A stretch of DNA of 64,000 nucleotides from Tomocerus qinae (lineage: Eukaryota > Arthropoda > Collembola > Entomobryomorpha > Tomoceridae). The DNA lies in NCBI GenBank assembly GCA_020055645.1, contig CM034547.1, positions 58,840,909-58,904,908 of the forward strand, given 5' to 3'. The notes under the pieces are model-generated. The model did no database searches and was not told the origin of the DNA. It saw only the letters and a program-made list of their open reading frames with translations. How positions within the stretch are numbered: position 1 is the first letter of the stretch; every line of letters starts with the position of its first letter. A program made the translations under genes and the position numbers. Shown piece by piece: positions 12,001 to 22,400 of the stretch.

Positions 12001-15000
12001 ATTGTATAACAACACCTGGTGTAGTGCGTAAAACGTCATCATCCATAGCACTGGAACTTCTGGATAGAATAAAAGGAACCTCTTCACTATGGACTTGAAA
12101 TTGACGAGTGGTGTCATCAAAACCAGAATCATGAACCAATGAAAAGTCTTCAATTTCCGGAATATCAGGGGATTCTGTAACAATTTCCATACTGTCTTGG
12201 GATTTCTTTTTCTTAATTCGTGGAATCTTTAGAGGTTCTCCTTTGTCTGACATGACAATTTGAGATGTTTCTGAAAAGGTAACATTTTGAGTAACGCTGC
12301 TGCTACGAGATCCCATGTCTGGATCATAAACATCGAAAGAAATGGACGAATCTGTTGATCTAGGTCTTGAGCTAGAGGGTTCGCTCATCTTCTCGACGAT
12401 TGACGAAACTTCTACCTGGACTCTGCCTCGTATGGGAACTCCGATGGTGGAAATGGATTCTGGCTCTTCTGATTTGATTATTTTAATAGGTCGTTCGTCG
12501 GTACTAAGAACTGTTAATACAGCATCAACACTGTCTCCTGGGGTAACTTCTAATGGCTGAGGAGGAACAAGCGGGGGTTCTTGAACATTCATTCTCTTTT
12601 CTTCAGACTCTATTTCACGTTTTTTTTCACCAAGTTTTTTTAAATCTACATTTAGTGACATTTGCCCTTTCACTTCTACGTTATCATCACCTCGTGATCC
12701 CTTCGATGCGACTGTACTTGTAGAAGGACTATCTTTTTTGCTTTTCCTTTTCCTTCGGGGTTCCGTTTTTGGCGGCTCTTTTGGTTCACGTCTCATTGAC
12801 CTTTTAATCATCTCCGCCATTCGTCTTTCTTCTTCCTCTTCTTCATCAACTTCGTCGGACCACAACGGAGTAGTCGGAGGCTTATAGGGTGTCCCTTCTT
12901 GAACAGGTGGTTTGATTTCAATGGGTACTTCCTCTGACGCTAAGTCAACACTCGGAGTTTCTAAAGGCTTTAAAACTTGTTCGTGTTTCTCGGGTGTTTC
13001 AACAATTTTCTTTGTTTTCTCCTTTTTAGAGCGCTCCTTTCTCGACGGAGGTGAGATTTCAGAGTCTTCACTTTTGTGTTCACTGGGGACGTCCTTAGCT
13101 TCTGCAATGTCGCTTTTTGGAGCATAACGAGTTTCTGTCGATCCTTCAACTGTTTCTTGGGACGTGTCCATTATTTCAGAAATAGTTACTCCAGACTCTG
13201 ATGTCATTGTATGCTGACTAGGCTGACTTGACCCCTTTTGCGTCGTATAATCTATTATAGGCCCAGATGTTTGTTCAGAAGTGTGCTCATCAACTTCATC
13301 AGGTTCTTCAATCACTTCTTCGGTAACTTGTTCCACCCCATTAATTATCACTATTTTTCTGACAATGCGACGTCTCTTACGAATGATTCGTCTAGTGACA
13401 TGTTTTGTGACCTGGCGAACACGGATGGTAACGTTATCAGTGTCTTCGTCTTGAAGAGTGGACTCTTGAGTTGGTAACTGAATGAGAGCCACGCTATCTG
13501 CTGGGACACCTTTCGGCAAATCTAAATCCTGTGCGACTTCTGCCATTCCTGGGTCAATCACTCTAGATCCAGATGTTTCTCTCACTCTCATATCACCAGG
13601 TTCTCCGTCTAATGTCTTAAGTTTGAATGACTCTTCACCAGAGAATGTTGGAATTCCTTCGCCGTCATCAACCATTCTGCTGCTTCTTTGTCCTTCAAAG
13701 TGACTAGATGAAATTGTTATTTTTGCGTCTTCGCCTGGAGTTCCTTCTTGGAAAGAGTGCACCATAGAAACTTCTTTCTTTTGGCTGAGGACAACGGTTC
13801 GTTGAACTTTCGTCAAGATTTTATCTCCCGAGCTATCAGTTTTTAATCGAGAAACTTCCTCTGGGGGTACAAAGACTGTGGATACCTCAACAGAATGAAG
13901 AACTTCAGATTGCTGGGGCTTAGTAGAATATGCGCCTTCAGGAAGCTCCTCATGAGTTACGATAGTGCTGACAGAGTCTGCGCCTTGGGAACTTGACTGC
14001 ATAGGCTCTTGTGTTACTTCCCCGGATTGTTGAATGTGTTCTTCAGAAATATATCGTTGTTTTGATTTTGGCTCTGACCTTCTTCGTTTTTCAATAGTTG
14101 GTCTGATGGACGTCTCAACAGAATGAAGAATTTCAGACTTTTGAGGTTTAGCAGTAATTGTGCTATCCGGATGTTGCCAATGAGTGACGATAGTACTGGC
14201 AGTGTCCGGGCTTTTTGATACCACAAGCTCTTGTGTTACTTCACCGGGTTGATCAATATTTTCTTCTGTAGAAAGAGTTTCATAATGCTTGGCTGGTTCT
14301 GACTTTCTTCGCTTTTCACTAGTTGACCTTGTGGAAACTTGAATATGATGATGAATTTCAGACTTCTGAGGTTTATCAGAAACTGTCCTATCTGGCTGCT
14401 GCCAATGAGTGACGACAGTTTCTGAGATTTGAGAACTAGATTGTATAGGCTCTTGTGCTACTTGGGATTGTACAATACTTTCTTCCATTGAAATTTTTCT
14501 TTCGGACTCTTGCACAGGTTTTGGTTCTGACTTTCGCCGTTTTTCACTCGTTGATTTTGTGGGTAATTCAATAGAGTGAAGAATTTCTGTTTTCTGAGAT
14601 ATTGTAGAATCCGTACTATCTGGCTGTTGCCAATGACTAACGACAGTATGGACGGTATCTGGGCTTTGGGAACTTTCCTGCATAAGCTCTTGTGTTACGT
14701 GGCCGGATTGGAGAGGACTCTCTGTCACTGAAACACTTGGTTGTTCAGAATCTGTTTTCCCTTTTGATTCGGATTTTCGTCTTTTTTCACTAGCGGCTTT
14801 TTTCTTTGCTTCCTTTGGAGTTAGGGGCTCAGTTTTAAGTAAAACTTTTCGCTCCGCTGATTTTTTGGCATTACGTTCAGCCTCACGCAATATTCTTTCC
14901 TCTAATCGAGCCCTTTCTTCTAATCGAGTTCTTTCCAATTCCTCCTGCTCCAACCGAAGCTTTTCGAGTCTTTCCTCTTCCAATCGCAACTTTTCTTGTT

Positions 15001-17200
15001 CTTCTTTCTCTAAACGTAATCTTTCCTGGAGCTCCAGTTCCAGTCGCAATTTCTCCTGGACTTCTTTCTCCAAGCGAAGCTTTTCGTGCCTTTCCTCTTC
15101 CAATCGCAATTTTTCTTGTTCTACTTTCTCCAAACGTAATCTTTCTTGGAGCTCCATTTCCAGTCGTAATTTATCTTGAGCTTCTTTCTCCAAGCGAAGC
15201 TTTTCGAGCCTTTCCTCTTCCAATCGCAATTTTTCTTGTTCTTCTTTCTCAAAACGTAATCTTTCTTGGAGCTCCATTTCCAGTCGTAATTTCTCCTGAG
15301 CTTCCTGTTCCAGGCGAAGCTTTTCTTGAGCCTCAAATTCTAACCGTAATTTTTCTTGCTCTTCCTGTTCCAATCGGAGTTTTTCTTTCGCTTCCTCCTC
15401 GAGACGTAATTTTTCCAAGGCTTCCAGTTCCAACATTTCCAATCTCCGGGCTTCCTGCATTTCCTTCTCTATCCGTATATTTTGTTCCATTAATTGTCTC
15501 TGTTCCTCTTCAAGACGTAATTTCTCCTTCGCCTCCTCCGCTAAGCGCAGTTTCTCTTTTTCTTCTTCCTCAAGGCGCAATTTTTCTTTCGCCTCTTCCT
15601 CAAGACGACGCTTCTCTTTCTCTTCTTCCAAGCGCAATTTTTCTCGAGCCTCTTCTTCCAACCTCAACTTTTCTTTTGCCTCCTCCTCCAAGCGCAACTT
15701 TTCTTTAGCCTCTTCCTCCAGACGAAGTGCTTCCTTTGCCTCTGCCTCTAAACGTAATTTTTCGCTTGCTTCTTCCTCCAACCGCAATTTTTCTTTGGCT
15801 TCTTCTTCCAAGCGCAGTTTCTCCTTTGCCTCCTCCTCCAACCGCAATTTTTCCTTGGTTTCTTCCTCAATCCGTAATTTTTCCTTTAACTCTTCTTCAA
15901 GACGCAACTTTTCTCTTGCTTCCTCTTCAAGACGTACTTTTTCTTTTTCCTCTTCTTCAAGACGTATTCTTTCCATTTCCTCTGCCTCAAGTCGCTGCTT
16001 TTCCAGTGCTTCCAGTTCCAACATTTCCAATCGCCGGGCTTCTTCCATTTCTTTTTCAATACGCAATTTCTGGGCCATTAATTGTCTTTCTTCTTCCTCT
16101 TGACGCAATTTCTCTTTCGCTTCCAGTTCCAGTCGGAGATTTTCCTTGGCCTCCTCCTCTAATCGCAATTTTTCCTTTGCTTCCTCTTCCACTCGAATTC
16201 TTTCTCTTTCTTCGTCTTCCAATCGCTGTCTCTCTTTTGCTTCCTCTTCGAGGCGCAATTTCTCTTTAGCCTCTTCTTCTAAACGTAATTTTTCCTTGGC
16301 GTCCTCCTCCAGACGCAACTTTTCCTTAGCCTCTTCCTCCAAACGTAATTTTTCCTTCAACTCTTCCTCTAATCGCAATTTCTCTTTCAACTCTTCCTCT
16401 AATCGCAATTTTTCTCTGGCCTCCTCTTCCAATCTTAATTTTTCTTGCACCCCCAATTCCAATCGTAGTTTTTCCTGTGCCTCTTTTTCTAACCTCAATT
16501 TTTCTAGGGCCTCCTGCTCTAGTCGTTGTTTTTCTATTGCCTCCTGTTCTAGTCTCAGCTTTTCTTCAGCTTCTTCCTGTAGTTTTTTGTTCAGTGCCTC
16601 CAGTTCCAACATTTCCAATCGCTTGGCTTCTTCCATTTCCTTTTCGATCCGTATTTTTTGTGCTGCAAGTTGCCTCTCTTCTTCCTCCTGGCGTAATTTT
16701 TCTTTTGCCTCCTCTTCTAATCGAATTTTTTCTTGAGCCTCCTGTTCCAATCTCAGTTTTTCATTTGCCTCTTCCTCTAATCGCCGTTTTTCTTGCTGTT
16801 CTTGTTCCAATCTCAATTGTTCCTTTGCCTCCTCATCTAACCGCAACTTTTCTTGCGCTTCCAGTTCCAGCCGTAGTTTTTCCTTAGCCTCTTCTTCTAA
16901 TCGCCGTTTTTCTTGCTCTTCTTGTTCCAACCTCAGTTTTTCCTTTGCCTCCTCCTCCAATCGCAGCTTTTCTTGAGCTTCCTGTTCCAATCTCAGTTTT
17001 TCCTTTTCCTCTTGTTCTATACGGAATTTTTCCTGGGCTTCCTCCTGTAACTTTTTGTTCAGTGCTTCTTGTTCCAGCATTACCAATCGCCGCACTTCCT
17101 GCTTTTCCTCTTCAATTCGCAAAATTTCTTCAATTCTCTGTTTCTCAAGGAGCTCTTTCTCCAAACGGATTTTCTCCTTTTCGACTGCATCAATGTGGTT
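1..17200 (-). CDS. Msp300: Msp300 exon 56: over 17.2 kb, open to the window edge
   Basis: It starts NHIDAVEKEKIRLEKE after acceptor TTATTACAG and stays open in one frame for 5,733 codons. It still reads ITKDEVSEV at the left edge. The frame was checked at the two ends and at several internal points. Order by residue: coiled-coil decapeptides EKLRLEEEAK (1-770); four VTHWQ/EKRRKSEP units (810-1090); a lone VRKRRRIVRK unit (1261-1334); unique Ser/Thr/Pro-rich sequence to 2100; Pro-Leu-Glu-Lys arrays (2110-3250); six 97-101-residue VRKRRRIVRK units (3310-3860); mixed acidic and hinge blocks; a second decapeptide array (4880-5380); an acidic tail. This is expected to be a very long, partly coiled-coil, partly disordered spacer of the muscle isoform. 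No stop, KASH or membrane segment is present. Confidence 0.93.
1060..2560 (-). repeat. Downstream coiled-coil decapeptide array
   Basis: About 50 in-frame 30 bp units encode AKEKLRLEEE-type decapeptides, broken near 1930 by a hinge block. The copies from 1291 to 1470 are six perfectly identical 30-mers, followed by a seventh with one change. Such perfection is consistent with unequal exchange or replication slippage. Confidence 0.93.
5633..7270 (-). repeat. Six tandem 97-101-residue VRKRRRIVRK units
   Basis: Anchor points at 5633, 5924, 6227, 6518, 6809 and 7112 give periods of 291, 303, 291, 291 and 303 bp, all multiples of three. Each unit reads EYVTTRIVRKRRRIVRKV, then VVNGVEQVSEEVIEEPDEVD, then a variable Ser/Thr/Gln-rich part. 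The units near 6198-6458 and 6513-6749 are almost identical at the DNA level. Confidence 0.92.
7800..8030 (-). repeat. 30 bp array (TKQKLPLEED)
   Basis: Seven to eight tandem decapeptides TKQKLPLEED. Several neighbouring copies are identical in DNA sequence, so the expansion is recent. Confidence 0.9.
8700..10030 (-). repeat. Two-copy super-unit of about 0.7 kb
   Basis: The segments 8921-9210 and 9695-9984 align with a constant 774 bp offset (TREKGRKKRSLDKGSK against TREKGRKKRPLDKGSK). The hinge blocks at 8731 and 9421 align with a 690 bp offset. The difference is explained by the 24 bp array between them. Confidence 0.82.
9205..9355 (-). repeat. 24 bp array (SPLEEKSK)
   Basis: Six or so tandem octapeptides SPLEEKSK / SPLEEESK in frame, nearly identical at the DNA level. 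Confidence 0.88.
10255..10600 (-). repeat. PKLPLEKEE / SLEEEPKL short arrays
   Basis: Tandem 24-30 bp units encode EEPKLSL or EEPKLPLEK. Next to them is a 75 bp (25-codon) direct duplication, with copies beginning near 10281 and 10356. Proline every 8-10 residues would break helices here. Confidence 0.8.
13200..13420 (-). repeat. Lone VRKRRRIVRK-type unit, remote from the tandem array
   Basis: It reads TRRIIRKRRRIVRK, then VNGVEQV-like INGVEQVTEEVIEEPDE, then YTTQKGSSQPSQHTM. It is clearly homologous to the six tandem units at 5633-7270 but lies about 6 kb upstream in the transcript. Confidence 0.88.
13930..14760 (-). repeat. Four tandem VTHWQ/EKRRKSEP units
   Basis: Units spaced about 225 bp apart have VSHWQQPDST or VTHWQ.PD. 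near 14630, 14405 and 14180, and a diverged VTHEELPE near 13955. Each is followed by KPQKSEILHSVE and then T.EKRRKSEP. Another EKRRKSES lies just upstream near 14785. Confidence 0.85.
14880..17200 (-). repeat. Upstream coiled-coil decapeptide array
   Basis: Degenerate 30 bp units encode EKLRLEEEAK-type decapeptides, about 75 copies. They are interrupted near 16600, 16020 and 15430 by the hinge block (IEKEM.EA.RLEMLELEA). The 15000-15350 part has a higher-order period of about 120 bp built on RLEKEAQ/RLEELEE variants. High Glu/Lys/Arg content and a Leu pair predict a long stable helix, similar in style to trichohyalin. Confidence 0.9.
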
Positions 17201-18376
17201 CTGTAATAAATACAATATTAGAATTAGTATTTGCATTATTAACTTGATTCCTTCCGTCAATTTTTAATGAAGGAAAATTATTATTCAATAATAGAAAATA
17301 CAGGTGTACTTTGCGATTGTCTACCATTATCAACTTATTTCAACATTTGTTCCATTGTAAATTGCACATAAACAGTACTACTTTACTTTCAATCTACATG
17401 ATCATCAAAAAATTTTAAAAATTCATTTAATAGGCAACCCATAAAAACATTAACATTATAGTAAAGACCATCCAAAAATATATTTCATCATTAATCACAT
17501 TGGTACACAGTAAAGTTTGTCACTAGAGTCTTTCGCATGTCTACTTAATAGCTTGCCAAATTTCACTGACAAAATGTGACGATTATACACAATGAAAGGT
17601 TTTTGGAAAACGTCCCAAGGATATTGAGACCACTGTACTATTAATACCATGATGTATATTATAAAACTGATATACAGTGCCAAGCAATCCAGAATACTGA
17701 AAATCAGAACTACCTGTACTATTTATGTACCTACTGTAATCTCTCGGATACAAAATTGCAGGTTCTTTCATCCGAGAAAACCGAGTTTTACATTTTTCAA
17801 ATAGCATCATTGAGACAGACAGATGGCTCTGAAAACTGGAAAACTTGCACTGCTTGACTCGGTATATTTATATCCACTGTTGGAAAGTTTCTTTAAAGTG
17901 ATAACGATTATAGATAAAAGTGAAGTCTTTCAGAAACGGTTTTTGTTATTAGAGAATCTTTACATGTGAGAAAATGGCAAAAGTTTAAAGATTTTCTTGA
18001 AGACAGTATGCTATAAACAGTTGTCTATACAAATGTGTACACGATGCATGCTAGTATGAAATATATTATTTATATCTAGGATAGTCTTTCGATTTGTGCT
18101 CTCAGCTTTGCAGTCACTCTTTGATACTGCTATATTATATCACTGCAATAATATAGAGTAGAAAGGACATGAGTTGTGCCCAAATCAGTACAAAATTTTG
18201 GGCTTCATTGAAATAACAAGTTACAACATGCAGTAACTGAAACATAAGTCAATGATTTTATTATTTTGGAACAGATTTAACAATTTTGTTTTGTCACTCT
18301 GTTACTACTTGTTAAAACTAAATTATTTCGTTTACTTACGCGTCACCCTTTTGAAAGTAGTACTTCTGATATTTAC
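17201..18376 (-). other. 1.18 kb intron between exons 55 and 56
   Basis: It runs from a GTAAAT donor to a TATTACAG acceptor. AT-rich, with scattered short frames of no recognisable composition. No RNA gene or repeat array seen. Confidence 0.85.
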
Positions 18377-18553
18377 CTTGCAACATTTATTCAGTCGTTC
18401 AGTTTGTGTCAACAGAGATCTTAGTTGTGAAATTAAATCTTTAACACTGGAAACTAGAACTTGTACTTCGGGGTCTTCAGACGGCAATCCTGACAAGATT
18501 TCCTTAATTGTCACACCGGCACCTTCTAAATCTTTCAATCCCCCCAAAAGCTC
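18377..18553 (-). CDS. Msp300: Msp300 exon 55
   Basis: Fifty-nine codons, phase 0 to 0. It reads ELLGGLKDLEGAGVTI, then PSEDPEVQVLVSSVKD and ERLNKCCK|GTAAAT. Two helices around a Ser/Pro turn, like the end of a spectrin repeat. Confidence 0.88.
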
Positions 18554-18703
18554 CTACAGAAAAAATAATTATAATTGTTTTCATGCAAATAAACCGTTTA
18601 ATGACACACTCCTATATTTTTGCCACACGATTGTGAAAATCAATATCAGTTCACCAGTTCTTGATTTTTTAAGTTAATTAAGATATTAACCCTGGAACAT
18701 TAC

Positions 18704-18814
18704 CAGTGATTTTTCCCAGGTAGATTGAGCATCTTTTTCATTTAGAGTAGATATCGTGGAAACAGCGGCGTCCACAGCTTCCTTCAGAACTTTTACGTCT
18801 TCCTCTGCAGAACT
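18704..18814 (-). CDS. Msp300: Msp300 exon 54
   Basis: Thirty-seven codons, phase 0 to 0. It reads SSAEEDVKVLKEAVDA and ends STWEKSL|GTAATG. It is a single amphipathic helix that follows naturally from either exon 52 or exon 53. Confidence 0.88.
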
Positions 18815-19447
18815 CTGTAAAGGAAAGTTTATTTGGTTTATTCCCTGGTGAGAAAGTTAATTTCTTTTATTAACGAGCTTGAACACTGTTAGTAATCAAC
18901 GCATGTTTAGTTCTATGTTATACATCTATGCTACATGAAGACACTACATTTACCTTTCAATGTTATTACAACGAGTGAAATGTATGGTAACATTAATACA
19001 TTAGAGTTCGTTAATTAGGGGTAGTTGGTAAATGGCGACTACAATAATCGAACTGCAATTAATAGTTAGTGGGATTAAAACTACCGAAGATGGTCAGTGA
19101 ACACACTGTGCATGGAATCATAGTCATAATTATTGTGATACAGCAGGTTGCTCTCCTATCTTAGATAAGATCGCGTTACGAATCCTTATAATTACGGGTA
19201 TATTCTTACTGACTACATATTCGGCTTATCATCAACAGCTACTTAAGTTAATTAATTGTATTATGCCAAGAATAAATCACACAACAACCAAACCCACAAC
19301 ACACACGTACTCAACTGTCAACCAGAATACTGCTCTTAGTAAATGCTGGAGATGACTGCAAATGTAATGTAGATTATTATAATGAAAGCATAGGATATAG
19401 CGACACCTCTAACATGACAAACACAGACAGCTACATGCATCTATCAC
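18815..19447 (-). other. 633 bp intron between exons 53 and 54
   Basis: AT-rich, with consensus ends (GTGATA donor, TTTACAG acceptor). I see no coding or repeat structure in it. Confidence 0.85.
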
Positions 19448-22400
19448 CTTGATTTTCCTTAGATAAACATCAGCTACGGATTGCTGTTGAACTGCCGAAT
19501 TTTCACGAATCATATCTCTGTCCCCACAATCTAAACTGACTAATCGCTGATCTTCCTGTCGCAGTATTGTTTCGGTGGGGGAAGGATTTGTATTTGATGA
19601 AGGCAAAGTTATGTGTTCAGGAATTTGTACATCCGGACTTAAATGTGTACTCCAATCCAGCCAATTTGACATGATTCCTGGTAGACTAGTGTATAGGTAT
19701 TCGGTAACAGGCCCTTGTTGGCCACTGCCACCACCACCACCGCCACTTCGACGATCCGGGCCTTTCTTGCCATTAGATCCATCATCTTTGGGTGGAGGTG
19801 GTGGAGGAGGTGCACCTTTCTTTGTGTCTTTCTCTTGATCTTTCCTTTTTCTCTTTGTTTTTTCTTCATTCTCCTTCCATTTGCACTCGGCGTCATTGTA
19901 GGCAATCATTGGCGCCAAATGCAAAAACGAAGCTTGACAATCGTTTGTAAAATCATTTTCGGAATTGCTGATTTGTGTAGTTTGTGTGGTTTCTAATTTT
20001 TCAGTTTTCTTTGATAAAGGTGAAGATGGGATTTTTGCTTGTATTTTGCTGGATAATTCTTTTACTTGTTTGACAACTTCCTGTGCGGCTGAGACTAGAG
20101 GGGAAGTTTTCTTTTCATCCTCATTGCTATCCAAGCCTTGGATATTCTCCAGCACAAGTTTCTCCACATTTTTCTCGGTGATGACATTTTGGTTTTGAGT
20201 TTTTTGGTTTGGATCCGTCGTCGGTGATTTTTCTAGCTGAAGACTTGAAGTGTTACTCTGACGTTCTTGGAAGGCTCTCTCTGCATCACTGAAGTCAATT
20301 AATTGGTGAGGAAGAAATGAACTGTCACAAATGATTTCTTGGGATTTTCCAGCACATCTTTCACTGGAAGGCAATGGGGATTTTTCTGCCATGATTTCTG
20401 AATCAGGTCGAGCTTGTTTGGTTAATGTAGTCGTTGTAGTATTTTTTGAGGAAATCGAAGTGACAATTTCAGTTGTTTTTTTCGTCTGCGTTTTTGTTAC
20501 ATTATTAGATTTAACTGGGGCAGTCGACGACGCCTTTGCCTTTCCTTTGTTTTTTAAGGCAGGAGATTGTGTATCAACACTCTTCGAGTCAGAGTCAGAA
20601 GTAGGAACTGGAACGACAACCTTTCCTCCTTCACTGCTTGGTACTATTGTAGTAGTCCGTGTTTGATTTTCTACTTGAGTTTGTGCAAGATAAGATTGCC
20701 ACCTACTTTCCGCCTCAGCATAGTCGACACGGTTGATCAGTTGGATATTAGACTCTGGAATTACCATATGCTGTGACTGTGGTGATCGTGTTGGCATTGG
20801 AAGTGCTTCTGATGGAATATTATTATTTCTCAATTCACAAGTACGTGGAGCAAGCTGCGGTTTTTCCTCATGGCTCATTGTGCGACTCTCGTTCTCATCA
20901 TTCTTCTGGCTTTGTACGATTAATGGTTCCTCAACACGACTGGTGGTGGTAATACTTCCTCGTTCCACTTCCTCTTTTGTGCTTAATGTAGCTGAAGCTA
21001 ATTCACTCTTGCCTTGGCTTGCGATCCCAATATCATGTTGCTCTTTATCTAAAATCAATGTCCGTGGCATCCGTAAGGCAGGCTCGGACGAAATCTTACT
21101 TTCTAGTAATTTCTCACTGATGGTGGAAGAAGGGTATACATTATTATCTGTGCAAGTGAAGAAAGCTTGAGGGGCGGTTTCTTCCGTATCTGTGGTTTCG
21201 ATCGGGATAAGTGGTGGTAATAATATGTCGTCGGTGGAGTCACTTGTTGACAGAAGCAACTCACCGTCGGCAATTTCATCGTCTTTCAACACGGTAAATG
21301 TCACAAATGAATTTTCCTGTGTATCTTCTTCAGGAGGATAACAAATTACAGTCACATCCGGGGCAAATGATACAGTACTGTCTGTAGCTACTTTCATATC
21401 CTTAGAAAGGTTTTCCAATTCGTCCACTTCTCCATCTCCGCCTAAAGTCTCGGGTGTTGTTTCAGTCACCGTTTCTGCTTCCACGAGTTGAATAGATTCA
21501 ATTTCACTCTGTAAAAGGGATTCCATGTCAGGGGAAGCTAAAGTGAGACGTGGCTCCGAAGAAGTACCCAAAGCAGAGTCTTCTAAAGATACGAATTCCG
21601 CTTCTTTCTGAATTGCATTACTTTCCTCAAGCAAATCCATCCAAGAATCGCAAAAACTGTCTTTTTGCCCAGAGATTTCCATCGGAGGAGCTGAAGCTAT
21701 TGTTTCAACAATTTGTGAACTCCTTAGCTCAGGAAGAGATTCTATTCCTGTATTAGCGCTGTCCATTGCTTTATTTTCACTTGGATCGGAAGAGCTCGCA
21801 GAAGAAGGGTCTTCAGTTGGAGATTCTAGTTTATTTTTCTTTGGTTTAGATTTTCCTTTGCGGTATTTGACAAATGTGAATTCACTGTCATCTTCAGAAC
21901 CCTGGACAGTTTCCTCAGTTGTTTCTTTCTTAGGGTCTTCTAGGGACATGGCTTCTACTTGACTTAATTGCTCACTCTCTTGTGGAGCATCAGAAATATC
22001 GTCCTTTGTCTCCGTTTTCCCTTTTTTCCCTTTACGCTTTTTAGATTTTCCGGTGTCACTTAAAGACTCATTAGGCTCTTGCGCTAGGGACAATTCACTT
22101 AATTCTTCTGCAACTTTCTCCGTTTGAACTTCCTCTTTCGTTTCCTTTTTTCCTTTCTTCCCCTTTGATTTGCTCTTAGCAGTTATATCTGTTTGTTTCT
22201 GTGATAATGATGTGAAATCAAAAGAAACAACATCGTGGACAATATCTAATTTAGACTCTTCGACGGGCAGTTTAGATTTCTTTGGCCCATCAGATTTACC
22301 GTGACGAACTTTTTTGCCCTTTTCCTTCTCTTTACGGCCGCTGTCATCGTCGTCAGTTACATCAGTCCAATCATTGTCAGCTGCTTTACTGTCCCCAGTT

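Noticed and set aside
1-17200. Trichohyalin or a keratinocyte-type protein
   Set aside because: The EKLRLEEE style is similar, but the exon is spliced in phase to a spectrin rod. Composition alone explains the resemblance.
17583-17810. 75-codon minus-strand frame in the 1.18 kb intron
   Set aside because: Composition is not helical or repeat-like and no flanking splice sites keep phase with exons 55 and 56.
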